The notes below the pieces were generated by a model that was given only the letters and a program-made list of their open reading frames with translations, did no database searches and was not told the DNA's origin. This document shows, one piece after another, positions 1 through 5,677 of a stretch of 8,356 nt of DNA (within the stretch, counting starts at the first letter, position 1; the number at the start of each line of letters is the position of its first letter). Position numbers and translations under genes: made by a program. Source of the DNA: an uncultured Eubacteriales bacterium (GTDB lineage Bacteria > Bacillota > Clostridia > HGM11514); assembly GCA_902492655.1 (NCBI GenBank), contig CABUMF010000064.1, positions 1-8,356 of the forward strand, read 5' to 3'.

Positions 1-1
1 C

Positions 2-526
2 GGACATAAGTCAGTTACTGACAAAGCGGTAGCACCCACTTGTACAGAGCCGGGTCTGACTGAAGGTAGTCACTGTACGGTGTGTGATAAAGTGTTATTT
101 GTGCAGGAAGTTGTCCCTGCAATAGGGCACAATTCGATAGATACACCATCAATAGCGCCCGGATATGATACCGTTTGGGGGAGCGAAGGCGGAAAACATT
201 GTGGCGTGTGTGGTGCAATTCTTGTGGAACCAACTCCGATTAAGCCTACGGGACCGATTGTTTCAGCAATTATAGATGTTGACGGAAATTTGACAATTTC
301 GGGTGGCCTTTCAGATATCAAAGATGCTGTTGGAACAACAGTTGTTGCAATATATGACAATCTCGGAAAAATGTTGGATTTGAAGAATATAACAGAACTG
401 GATCAATCTAATTTATATGTTCTAATTGAGAATATAAACGACGCACATAATATTAAGATTCTAAGATGGCAAATGCAAAGTCTCAGACCATTACACAATG
501 CGGTTGAAGTTAGTGTAAAGAAATAA
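2..526 (+). CDS. C-terminal end of a secreted/surface protein with CxxC modules (partial)
   Basis: The reading frame is open from base 2 and ends at TAA 524-526, giving about 174 residues of a protein whose start lies upstream of the window. The first part holds two related modules. The first has PTCTEPGLTEG, then HCTVC and a closing AIGH. The second has APGYDTVW, then KHCGVCG. This pattern (a lone Cys, a Gly-rich turn, a CxxC pair, then a GH end) is common as tandem repeats in large clostridial extracellular proteins, where the cysteines may bind metal or form disulfides. A Pro-rich linker (EPTPIKPTGP) leads to a C-terminal domain of about 90 residues, rich in beta-prone sequence and ending in a LRPL..AVEVSV segment. 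That end resembles beta-sandwich modules at the C-termini of clostridial surface proteins. No LPXTG sorting signal or SLH domain is visible. The role of the whole protein cannot be told from this fragment. Confidence 0.75.
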   Translation, partial: GHKSVTDKAVAPTCTEPGLTEGSHCTVCDKVLFVQEVVPAIGHNSIDTPSIAPGYDTVWGSEGGKHCGVCGAILVEPTPIKPTGPIVSAIIDVDGNLTISGGLSDIKDAVGTTVVAIYDNLGKMLDLKNITELDQSNLYVLIENINDAHNIKILRWQMQSLRPLHNAVEVSVKK

Positions 527-908
527 CAGTATATGTATATTGAATCAATTACAATCAATCACATTAAGTGTTAGAAATATTAAAGAGATGAGCACTTGAT
601 ATGAGGGTATTAAAACTTTAAATTGGTGTCTCTCTTAATTTTAAGTGCACTAAAGACATTACAAACATTAAGGGAGCCCTGTCCCATAATTGGGTTGATG
701 TGACAATAAAAACACTAAAAGAAATTAAAAATTTCTTGTAGTTATTATTGTTATTAAACTTAATTTTAAAAAGGATAAAGAGCACTTTCGTCATGAACCT
801 TCCTCCCAATCGTTAGATTTTTGGTCTAACTCTTGGCGGTCGGTTTAAGCGCAAGTGCTTTTATGCTATTTAAGTTTACTATTAAATTTAGGATAATCAA
901 GATATAAT
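527..908. other. AT-rich non-coding stretch with small inverted repeats
   Basis: No convincing gene is seen in these roughly 380 bases. The stretch is very AT-rich and contains several small palindromes. AAGAAATT/AATTTCTT (719-726 and 730-737) has a 3-base loop and is followed by a T-rich run, so it could weakly terminate the upstream surface-protein gene. GTTAGA/TCTAAC (812-817 and 825-830) has a 7-base loop. The string CTTAATTTTAA occurs near 632 and again near 758. GCACTTG (591-597) and CAAGTGC (852-858) are inverted and bracket the most AT-rich part. It could be a decayed mobile-element end, but no transposase fragment or complete terminal repeat is recognisable. Confidence 0.4.
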
Positions 909-952
909 AAAAACCCGAACCCTTCACCGATTGGTACAAGGTTCGGATTTTT
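909..952 (-). terminator. Intrinsic terminator of tRNA-Leu, symmetric enough to work both ways
   Basis: CCGAACC (915-921) pairs with GGTTCGG (940-946), extended inward by CTT/AAG with one bulged base and by an ACC/GGT inner stem around 926-935. AAAAA (909-913) and TTTTT (948-952) flank it. Read on the minus strand it starts 13 bases after the tRNA CCA end and finishes in a U-run. Read on the plus strand it also ends in U's. Confidence 0.85.
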
Positions 953-958
953 ACTGTT

Positions 959-1042
959 TGGTGCGGCTGACAGGAATCGAACCTGCACGCCAAAGGCACA
1001 AGAACCTAAATCTTGCGCGTATGCCAATTTCGCCACAGCCGC
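959..1042 (-). tRNA. tRNA-Leu, anticodon TAG, CCA encoded
   Basis: The minus strand folds into a complete class II tRNA of 84 nt. The acceptor arm GCGGCTG pairs with CAGCCGC, followed by discriminator A and an encoded CCA. The anticodon stem is CAAGA/TCTTG around loop TTTAGGT, with TAG at 1008-1006. The long variable arm is a GCC-TTT-GGC hairpin, as expected for leucine. The T arm is GCAGG-TTCGATT-CCTGT with one G-T pair. Anticodon UAG reads CUA and, with a modified wobble U, probably other CUN leucine codons. The gene has its own promoter and terminator, so it is a single-gene transcription unit between the glycosylase and the surface-protein gene. Confidence 0.97.
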
Positions 1043-1054
1043 AAAGCTTTATTA

Positions 1055-1083
1055 ATTATATCACATATTCGGTAAAAAAACAA
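1055..1083 (-). promoter_or_regulatory. Sigma-A promoter of tRNA-Leu
   Basis: On the minus strand, -35 TTGTTT (1083-1078) and a perfect -10 TATAAT (1060-1055) are separated by 17 bases. The -10 ends 12 bases before the first base of the mature tRNA, so a transcription start near 1048 would leave a short 5' leader for RNase P. The -35 lies only about ten bases from the end of the glycosylase gene on the same strand. Confidence 0.8.
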
Positions 1084-1092
1084 GACCTGAAT

Positions 1093-1950
1093 TTATTTTT
1101 CTCCGCTTCTTTTATAGTAAAACAGATATTGCTGTGCAAGTCCGCGGTATTTTCCGAAATAATCATTTGAAAACGAATCAATATTTTTAACATCCACCGA
1201 GTACAGATCCGCCATGGCTTTTTTTACCCAAACATCTGTTGGAAACACATCGAATTTATGATACCCAAAAAGCAATATGCAATCGGCAACCTTGTTTCCG
1301 ATGCCTTTTACCGAAAGAAGCTTATCTTTTGCCGCTTCTGTGTCGATATGCGATAGGTCTTCAATATCAAAATCCCCCTTAACCACGGCGTTTGTAAATC
1401 CCGTAATATAGTCAGCTCTGTAGCCGCATTTCAGCTCTGTGAGCTCATCGACAGTCGCCTTTGACAGCTGCTCGGGAGTGGGGAAGGAGTATCTTGTTTT
1501 TCCGTTGTACACGCCGATTTCGGTGCCGTATTTTTCGCAAATCCGTTCCACAACTCTTTCAATATTATATATAGAGTTGTTTTGAGATATGATGAATGAA
1601 ACAATGCACTCAAACATATCCTGCTTGAGTATTCTTATACCGCCGCCGAAATCAATGGCTTTTTTCATAATTCCATCCTTTGAAAGGGACTTTGAAATCA
1701 TGCCGTAATCGGTGTCCAAATCAAAAAACGGCTTCCATGTGCTTTCAAATTCCTCAAGCGTGCAGTTGTGAATCACGACAAGATTTCCAATTTGCGATAT
1801 ACCAAGATATTTTCCGAACGCAACTCCTTCAAAAAAACCGTTGTCATACTCGTGAAATCTGAAGCACTGTCCGCAGGTAAAGGTTTGCTTTATATCAAAA
1901 TTTTCTGTATCCTCCAAAAAGACGGAAGAATTTTTTTCGTAAACTTTCAT
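1093..1950 (-). CDS. ogg: 8-oxoguanine DNA glycosylase / AP lyase, OGG1 type
   Basis: This 285-residue protein should cut oxidised guanine (8-oxoG) from DNA in base excision repair, then nick the abasic site through a lysine Schiff base. Residues 1-115 match the OGG N-terminal domain, including the FTCGQCFRF segment (24-32). The next part has the helical FECIVSFIISQNN block (113-125). A helix-hairpin-helix follows, LLSVKGIGNKVADC (211-224), in which K220 matches the catalytic lysine. FPTDVWV (236-242) supplies D239 as the catalytic aspartate. The length fits the clostridial OGG1 family. The start at 1950 is supported by AAAAGGGG just upstream and by a strong promoter about 40-70 bases further up. 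It is monocistronic and divergent from the DUF6062-like gene. Assignment to the HhH-GPD superfamily is firm. Preference for 8-oxoG over another lesion is inferred from the family. Confidence 0.93.
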   Translation of the reverse strand: MKVYEKNSSVFLEDTENFDIKQTFTCGQCFRFHEYDNGFFEGVAFGKYLGISQIGNLVVIHNCTLEEFESTWKPFFDLDTDYGMISKSLSKDGIMKKAIDFGGGIRILKQDMFECIVSFIISQNNSIYNIERVVERICEKYGTEIGVYNGKTRYSFPTPEQLSKATVDELTELKCGYRADYITGFTNAVVKGDFDIEDLSHIDTEAAKDKLLSVKGIGNKVADCILLFGYHKFDVFPTDVWVKKAMADLYSVDVKNIDSFSNDYFGKYRGLAQQYLFYYKRSGEK

Positions 1951-1967
1951 AATACCCCTTTTATCTT

Positions 1968-1996
1968 TTGAGAAAATATGTTATACTTAATTATAC
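1968..1996 (+). promoter_or_regulatory. Possible promoter of the DUF6062-like gene
   Basis: TTGAGA (1968-1973), 17 bases, then TTATAC (1991-1996). The -10 is a poor match, so this is tentative. It overlaps the opposite-facing glycosylase promoter. If used, transcription would start after the ATG at 1978, which favours the start codon at 2029. Confidence 0.35.
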
Positions 1997-2018
1997 AACA
2001 ATTTGAAGATTTTGTAAA
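1990..2018 (-). promoter_or_regulatory. Sigma-A promoter of the DNA glycosylase gene
   Basis: On the minus strand, TTTACA (2018-2013) and a perfect TATAAT (1995-1990) are separated by exactly 17 bases. This places transcription start near 1983 and gives a 5' leader of about 33 bases with AAAAGGGG before the ATG. The -35 box overlaps the ribosome binding site of the divergent gene (2016-2020). Confidence 0.8.
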
Positions 2019-2028
2019 GGATAAAATT

Positions 2029-2721
2029 ATGAAGGTTGAAAAGATATACGAGATTCCCGTAAACGAAGCGTTCGACAAGGACTGCGAGTGTGCACTTTGC
2101 TTTCTTGAAAAAAATCTCGAGGACAAAAATACAGAGTTTTTCCTCGGGCCTGCAATGATGAAGCCGGAATTCAGAATTGAAACCAATAAAAAAGGCTTTT
2201 GCCGCAGGCATCTTTCCAAAATGCTTGAAAACCAAAACAGACTTCCGCTTTCTCTCATGCTCGATACGCATTTGAATTCACTGAACGAAATACTTGACAG
2301 GAAAAAGGGGATAAAGAAAACACGGGATATTGATTTTATTTTGACAGAGCTTTCAGCTTTGGAAAATTCCTGTGCGGTATGCGATTACATAAACGATACT
2401 TTTGTAAGGTACATAAATGTGATACTTTATATGTGGCAAAAGAACGAGGAGTTCAGAGATAAGCTTTTATCTTCAAAGGGCTTTTGTGTTCCGCATTTTT
2501 ACCAACTTCTGAAAACGGCAAAAAAGGAGCTCTCAAAGAAGGAATTTACTGCTTTTTCCGATATGCTTACGGATATTGAAGTTCGGGAGATGAAGCGGAT
2601 AAACGAGGAAATAAATTGGTTCACCAAAAAATTTGACTACAAAAACAAGGACGCCGATTGGAAAAACTCAAAGGACGCGCCCCAAAGGACGGTTATAAAG
2701 CTTAAAAAATTTACGGAATAA
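2029..2721 (+). CDS. DUF6062-like protein with two CxxC...CxxH modules
   Basis: A soluble protein of 230 residues with no signal peptide or membrane segment. It resembles the uncharacterised clostridial DUF6062 family, whose function is unknown to me. The clearest feature is an internal duplication: C21-x2-C24 with C58-x2-H61, and C115-x2-C118 with C153-x2-H156. The gaps between half-sites are nearly equal (33 and 34 residues), and each second half-site sits in a GFC..H context (GFCRRH and GFCVPH). Two CCCH metal sites, most likely zinc, are a reasonable inference. The C-terminal 60 residues are Lys-rich. The start at 2029 was chosen over an in-frame ATG at 1978 because AAAGG (2016-2020) lies 8 bases upstream and because MKVEKIYEIPVNEAF looks like the family N-terminus. 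It is divergent from the glycosylase and convergent with the mutase-like gene. Confidence 0.7.
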   Translation: MKVEKIYEIPVNEAFDKDCECALCFLEKNLEDKNTEFFLGPAMMKPEFRIETNKKGFCRRHLSKMLENQNRLPLSLMLDTHLNSLNEILDRKKGIKKTRDIDFILTELSALENSCAVCDYINDTFVRYINVILYMWQKNEEFRDKLLSSKGFCVPHFYQLLKTAKKELSKKEFTAFSDMLTDIEVREMKRINEEINWFTKKFDYKNKDADWKNSKDAPQRTVIKLKKFTE

Positions 2722-2728
2722 AAAATTT

Positions 2729-2754
2729 GCCGGGAAGTTAGCACGCTTCCCGGC
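2729..2754. terminator. Terminator between convergent genes
   Basis: GCCGGGAAG (2729-2737) and CTTCCCGGC (2746-2754) form a perfect 9-bp GC-rich stem with an 8-base loop, lying between the stop codons at 2721 and 2761. On the minus strand it is followed by AAATTTTTTA, a good U-run for the mutase-like gene. On the plus strand the following bases are only mildly T-rich. Confidence 0.85.
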
Positions 2755-2760
2755 TGTATG

Positions 2761-3960
2761 TTATATTTCCAAAAGCTCGTCTATAAGTTTATAGCCCGGC
2801 TCTACATAAATCCCTGTTTCTTTTCCGCAGTTTTCGGTGTATCTCACATCTGAAAACTTTTCTTCTCTGCTGTCATATATAGCAAAGGGAACAGGGTCTG
2901 AGGTATGGGTCATATAAACAATCGGAGTGGGGTGGTCGGGCATAACCATAACTCTGAAATCATCACCGCTCGATTTTAAGTATTCCATAACAGGTCCTAT
3001 AATTTTTTCGTCAATAAGCTCAATGGATTTAACCTTATTGTCAATTTCGTGTCTGTGACCGCTCTCATCGGGCGCTTCAACATGAATGTAAACAAAGTCG
3101 CTGCCTTCTTTCAGTGCGTTGATTGCCGCATCGGCTTTTCCCGAAAAGTTTGTATTCACATTTCCGGTTGCGCCCTCTACATCAATGGAATTCATCTTTG
3201 CACATATTGCAATTCCTTTAAGAAGGTCAACCGCTGAAATCATTGTGCCGCAAAGTCCTGTTTTTTCTTTAAAACTCGGAAGCTCGGGCTTTGAGCCTTC
3301 TCCCCATATCCATATTGAATTTGCGGGATGCTTTCCGTTTTTAATTCTTTCAAGATTAACCGGATGATTTTTAAGTATTTCATAGCTCTTTTTCATCAAA
3401 TCGAGGATTACTTTGTTGTTCGGAAGATAATCTGTAATCTTTTTGCCGCTTATATCGTGGGGCGGTGTGAGTTTGAAATTGTCCTTTGTACCGTGCCAAA
3501 GCATAAGATGACGGTAGCTTATACCCGAATGAAATTCAATTTCATCCGTTCTGAAAGCTTTGTCAACGGATTTTATCAGTTCGCGTGCCTCCTCCGTTGT
3601 AATTTCGTCGGAGCTGTAATCAACCATTGTTTTGTTTTCGTATTCCTCATCGTCCGACAGTGTAACAAGATTACATCTGAAGGATATATCGCCGGGAATC
3701 ATATCAACACCTATGCTGTACGCTTCAAGAGGCGATCTGCCGGTGTAATATTTCAACGGATCAAAGCCCATTACCGAAAGATTTGCAACATCGCTTCCCG
3801 GTTTAATACCGTCAGGAACCGTTTTTACCATTCCGAGCTTGCCGTGGGATGCAATAAAATCCATGTTCGGTTTGTGAGCCGCCTCGAGGGGAGTTTTGTT
3901 TCCCAGCTCGGTTACGGGGAGGTCTGCCATTCCGTCTCCCAAAAATACAACATATTTCAT
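2761..3960 (-). CDS. apgM: apgM-type phosphoglycerate mutase homologue, proposed homoserine kinase
   Basis: This 399-residue cytoplasmic protein belongs to the alkaline-phosphatase superfamily, in the archaeal-type cofactor-independent phosphoglycerate mutase group. Metal-site motifs are in place: D9 in FLGDGMAD, S62 in SDVANLSVMGFDP (the expected phosphorylated serine), D298 and H302 in APDESGH, D342-H343 in PDHPTP, and H352 in THTSDPVPF. The length is normal for the group. Family-level annotation would be 2,3-bisphosphoglycerate-independent mutase. However, a bacterial subgroup (TIGR02535) has been proposed to be homoserine kinase because it clusters with threonine genes. Here it is divergent from hom and lysC, which supports that role by context. 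The start at 3960 has AAAGGAG about 9 bases upstream. The sequence alone cannot decide between the two activities. Confidence 0.85.
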   Translation of the reverse strand: MKYVVFLGDGMADLPVTELGNKTPLEAAHKPNMDFIASHGKLGMVKTVPDGIKPGSDVANLSVMGFDPLKYYTGRSPLEAYSIGVDMIPGDISFRCNLVTLSDDEEYENKTMVDYSSDEITTEEARELIKSVDKAFRTDEIEFHSGISYRHLMLWHGTKDNFKLTPPHDISGKKITDYLPNNKVILDLMKKSYEILKNHPVNLERIKNGKHPANSIWIWGEGSKPELPSFKEKTGLCGTMISAVDLLKGIAICAKMNSIDVEGATGNVNTNFSGKADAAINALKEGSDFVYIHVEAPDESGHRHEIDNKVKSIELIDEKIIGPVMEYLKSSGDDFRVMVMPDHPTPIVYMTHTSDPVPFAIYDSREEKFSDVRYTENCGKETGIYVEPGYKLIDELLEI

Positions 3961-3993
3961 ATATATGCACTCCTTTTGCGATTAAAATATGAT

Positions 3994-4023
3994 TTTATAC
4001 TATTATAACAAATTTTCGGTAAA
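3994..4023 (-). promoter_or_regulatory. Probable promoter of the apgM-type gene
   Basis: On the minus strand, TTTACC (4023-4018) and TATAAA (3999-3994) are 18 bases apart. A perfect TATAAT (4007-4002) also overlaps, but its -35 (TTTATT) is weak. One of these probably drives the gene. Which one is not clear. Confidence 0.45.
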
Positions 4024-4073
4024 AAATAAAGATGATTTCATTAAAAAAAATGCTTAAATATGTTAAATAAATC

Positions 4074-4103
4074 TTGCGAAAAGTATGCATAATGTGGTAT
4101 AAT
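4074..4103 (+). promoter_or_regulatory. Promoter of hom-lysC, extended -10
   Basis: TTGCGA (4074-4079), 18 bases, then a perfect TATAAT (4098-4103) preceded by TGG, which makes an extended -10. Start is expected near 4110, giving an mRNA leader of about 250 nt before hom. The spacer holds the 8-bp palindrome TATGCATA (4084-4091), a possible but unproven operator. Confidence 0.75.
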
Positions 4104-4169
4104 ATATATAATGGCGTTTGTATTGATCGAATTTTTACTTTTTCCGGTCAGTGTAAACTATTAGCAAAT

Positions 4170-4336
4170 ACGGTGTATGTGAAAGCTTGTTTCACATCAT
4201 ATTCCGTCGGATTTTAATGCCCGTGCAGCGTCCTTTGGCAAAGCCTTCGTAAAACGCACATGGGTACAATTATCTCTTATCATTCCTTGCCCTGCTGATA
4301 AGAGAAATTGTTACTATTATGTATGCCGTGCAGGGC
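4170..4336 (+). promoter_or_regulatory. Structured 5' leader of hom with candidate pseudoknot
   Basis: Three hairpins fill the leader. (A) ATGTGAAA/TTTCACAT (4177-4184, 4190-4197), with an outer ACGG/CCGT clamp (4170-4173, 4204-4207). (B) CCCGTG/CATGGG (4220-4225, 4259-4264) with one G-U pair, plus GCGT/ACGC (4228-4231, 4254-4257). (C) CAATT-bulge-TCTCTTATCA (4267-4282) with TGATAAGAGAAATTG (4296-4310), 15 bp in total. The loop of C contains GCCCTGC (4289-4295), which is perfectly complementary to GCAGGGC (4330-4336) just before the hom ribosome binding site. No U-run follows any hairpin, so control, if any, would more likely act on translation. It does not match a T-box or lysine riboswitch as I know them. 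Confidence 0.55.
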
Positions 4337-4357
4337 GGCGGAATGGAGATTATCATT

Positions 4358-5578
4358 ATGGCAAACATTGCAATACTCGGTTACGGTACGGTCGGCTCAG
4401 GTGTTTATGAAGTAATTCAGAATACCTTAAAAACCGGGAAACTGCAAGATACTTTGAATGTTAAGTATATTCTCGACATCAGAGATTTTCCCGATCTTCC
4501 CCATAAAAATCTTTTTACAAAGGATTTTGAGGAAATTCTTTCCTCCGATGTTGATATTGTTGTTGAGGTTATGGGCGGAGTTAATCCTGCTTATGAATTT
4601 ACAAAACGTTCCCTTATTGCGGGTAAAAGCGTTGTTACTTCAAACAAGGAACTGGTCGCAACTCACGGTACGGAGCTTCTGAAGCTTGCAAAGGAAAACA
4701 ATGTCAACTATATGTTCGAGGCAAGCGTGGGTGGCGGTATTCCGATTATCAGACCTTTGGGTTCATGCCTTGCCGCAAACGATATTAGTGAAATTCTGGG
4801 AATATTGAACGGTACTACAAATTATATTCTTACAAAAATGATACATGAAGGACAGGACTTTGATTCGGTTCTTAAAAAGGCTCAGGAAAAGGGCTATGCC
4901 GAGAGAAATCCCGATGCGGATGTACTGGGAACGGACGCTTGCAGAAAAATTGCAATTTTGGCATCCCTGGCAAGCGGAAATTATGTTAATCCCGACCTTG
5001 TGCATACGGAAGGCATTACGGAAATTACCCTTGACGATGCGGAGTTTGCAGACAGATTGGGATATTCAATAAAGCTTATCGGTTACTACAAAAAATTCGA
5101 TGACGGTAAGATTGCGGTAAGGGTTTCTCCCATGCTTGTTGATAAATCGCATCCTCTTTCAGGCGTTGAAGGCGTTTTCAACGGTATTTTTGTGAAGGGC
5201 GACTCTGTCGGTGATTGTATGTTCTACGGCAGAGGAGCGGGCAAGCTGCCTACTGCAAGCGCTGTTGTTGCGGACGTTATTGATATTTCCAAAAACAAAG
5301 GCATTTTCAAATCACCTTACTGGGATGACGAGGCAGCGGACGCGGTACTTGATTACAAATCCGTCAAAACCGCATATTATGTATTGGTGGAGGGCGATCA
5401 TGACCTTTCCGATGAAATAAATGAGGTCGTTAAAACAGAAATATCGGTTTTTGACGGTAAAAAAACGGCTGTTATAACATATACAGATAATGACGGGATC
5501 CTGATTGATAAAATCAAAAGTCTTAATGATACTTTGGGTGTTAAGGTGATTTCGTCAATCAGAGTATTGAACGATTAA
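4358..5578 (+). CDS. hom: Homoserine dehydrogenase
   Basis: This 406-residue cytoplasmic enzyme reduces aspartate 4-semialdehyde to homoserine with NAD(P)H, the branch step towards threonine and methionine. The N-terminus has the Rossmann loop GYGTVGSG (8-15). TSNKEL (95-100) holds the conserved active-site lysine K97. NGTTNYIL (151-158) and LGTDACRKIAI (190-200) are family signatures. D193 and K197 keep the spacing of the catalytic Asp/Lys pair of known enzymes. GRGAGKLPTASAVV (291-304) lies in the dimer/substrate region. Residues from about 338 onward look like a C-terminal ACT-type regulatory domain, so threonine feedback is plausible. ATG 4358 was chosen because GGAG (4345-4348) lies 9 bases upstream and the Rossmann strand then starts at residue 2. 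An ATG at 4343, preceded by AGGG (4332-4335), is a weaker alternative. lysC follows after 99 bases, probably in the same operon. Confidence 0.95.
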   Translation: MANIAILGYGTVGSGVYEVIQNTLKTGKLQDTLNVKYILDIRDFPDLPHKNLFTKDFEEILSSDVDIVVEVMGGVNPAYEFTKRSLIAGKSVVTSNKELVATHGTELLKLAKENNVNYMFEASVGGGIPIIRPLGSCLAANDISEILGILNGTTNYILTKMIHEGQDFDSVLKKAQEKGYAERNPDADVLGTDACRKIAILASLASGNYVNPDLVHTEGITEITLDDAEFADRLGYSIKLIGYYKKFDDGKIAVRVSPMLVDKSHPLSGVEGVFNGIFVKGDSVGDCMFYGRGAGKLPTASAVVADVIDISKNKGIFKSPYWDDEAADAVLDYKSVKTAYYVLVEGDHDLSDEINEVVKTEISVFDGKKTAVITYTDNDGILIDKIKSLNDTLGVKVISSIRVLND

Positions 5579-5586
5579 TGATAAAA

Positions 5587-5660
5587 ACGCAGATATTCCT
5601 GTTTGCTGCGTAAGTATTTAAACACAATGAAAGTGATTATTCATCCGATTATTCACTTTC
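5587..5660 (+). promoter_or_regulatory. Two hairpins in the hom-lysC gap, one next to the lysC ribosome binding site
   Basis: ACGCAG/CTGCGT (5587-5592, 5606-5611) and GAAAGTGA/TCACTTTC (5629-5636, 5653-5660) can form in the 99-base gap. The second ends 4 bases before AGGAGG (5665-5670) and contains the 9-base direct repeat GATTATTCA (5635-5643 and 5647-5655). Neither is followed by a U-run, so they are more likely mRNA-stability, processing or translation elements than terminators. Confidence 0.4.
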
Positions 5661-5677
5661 GGTTAGGAGGAAGATTG

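Noticed and set aside
618..809. Minus-strand 63-codon ORF, possibly a transposase remnant
   Set aside because: Low-complexity (runs of Asn and Phe/Ile from AT-rich DNA), no recognisable domain, no ribosome binding site.
931..1170. Plus-strand 79-codon ORF
   Set aside because: It runs across the tRNA gene, its promoter and the glycosylase 3' end on the other strand. The tRNA fold is decisive.
3328..4008. Plus-strand 226-codon ORF antisense to the apgM-type gene
   Set aside because: It lies almost wholly opposite a well-supported enzyme gene, has no domain and no ribosome binding site. It is a shadow of that gene's codon pattern.
4217..4252. Short ORF in the hom leader (11 codons, MPVQRPLAKPS)
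   Set aside because: No real Shine-Dalgarno and no run of threonine, methionine, isoleucine or lysine codons, so it is not a classical attenuator peptide.
4216..4338. Near-repeat of ATGCCCGTGCAG at 4217 and ATGCCGTGCAG at 4323 as rival partners for the pseudoknot loop
   Set aside because: The first copy can pair with the loop by only 4 bases (GCAG) and is already used in hairpin B. Too weak to claim as a switch.
4110..4357. T-box or lysine riboswitch in the hom leader
   Set aside because: No T-box core (a GGGTGGNACCGCG-like string) and no terminator/antiterminator pair with a U-run. The conserved strings of the lysine riboswitch are also absent.
5603..5677. N-terminal extension of lysC from ATG 5603
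   Set aside because: It would run through the intergenic hairpin, lacks a ribosome binding site, and the family N-terminus starts at 5678 with a perfect AGGAGG before it.
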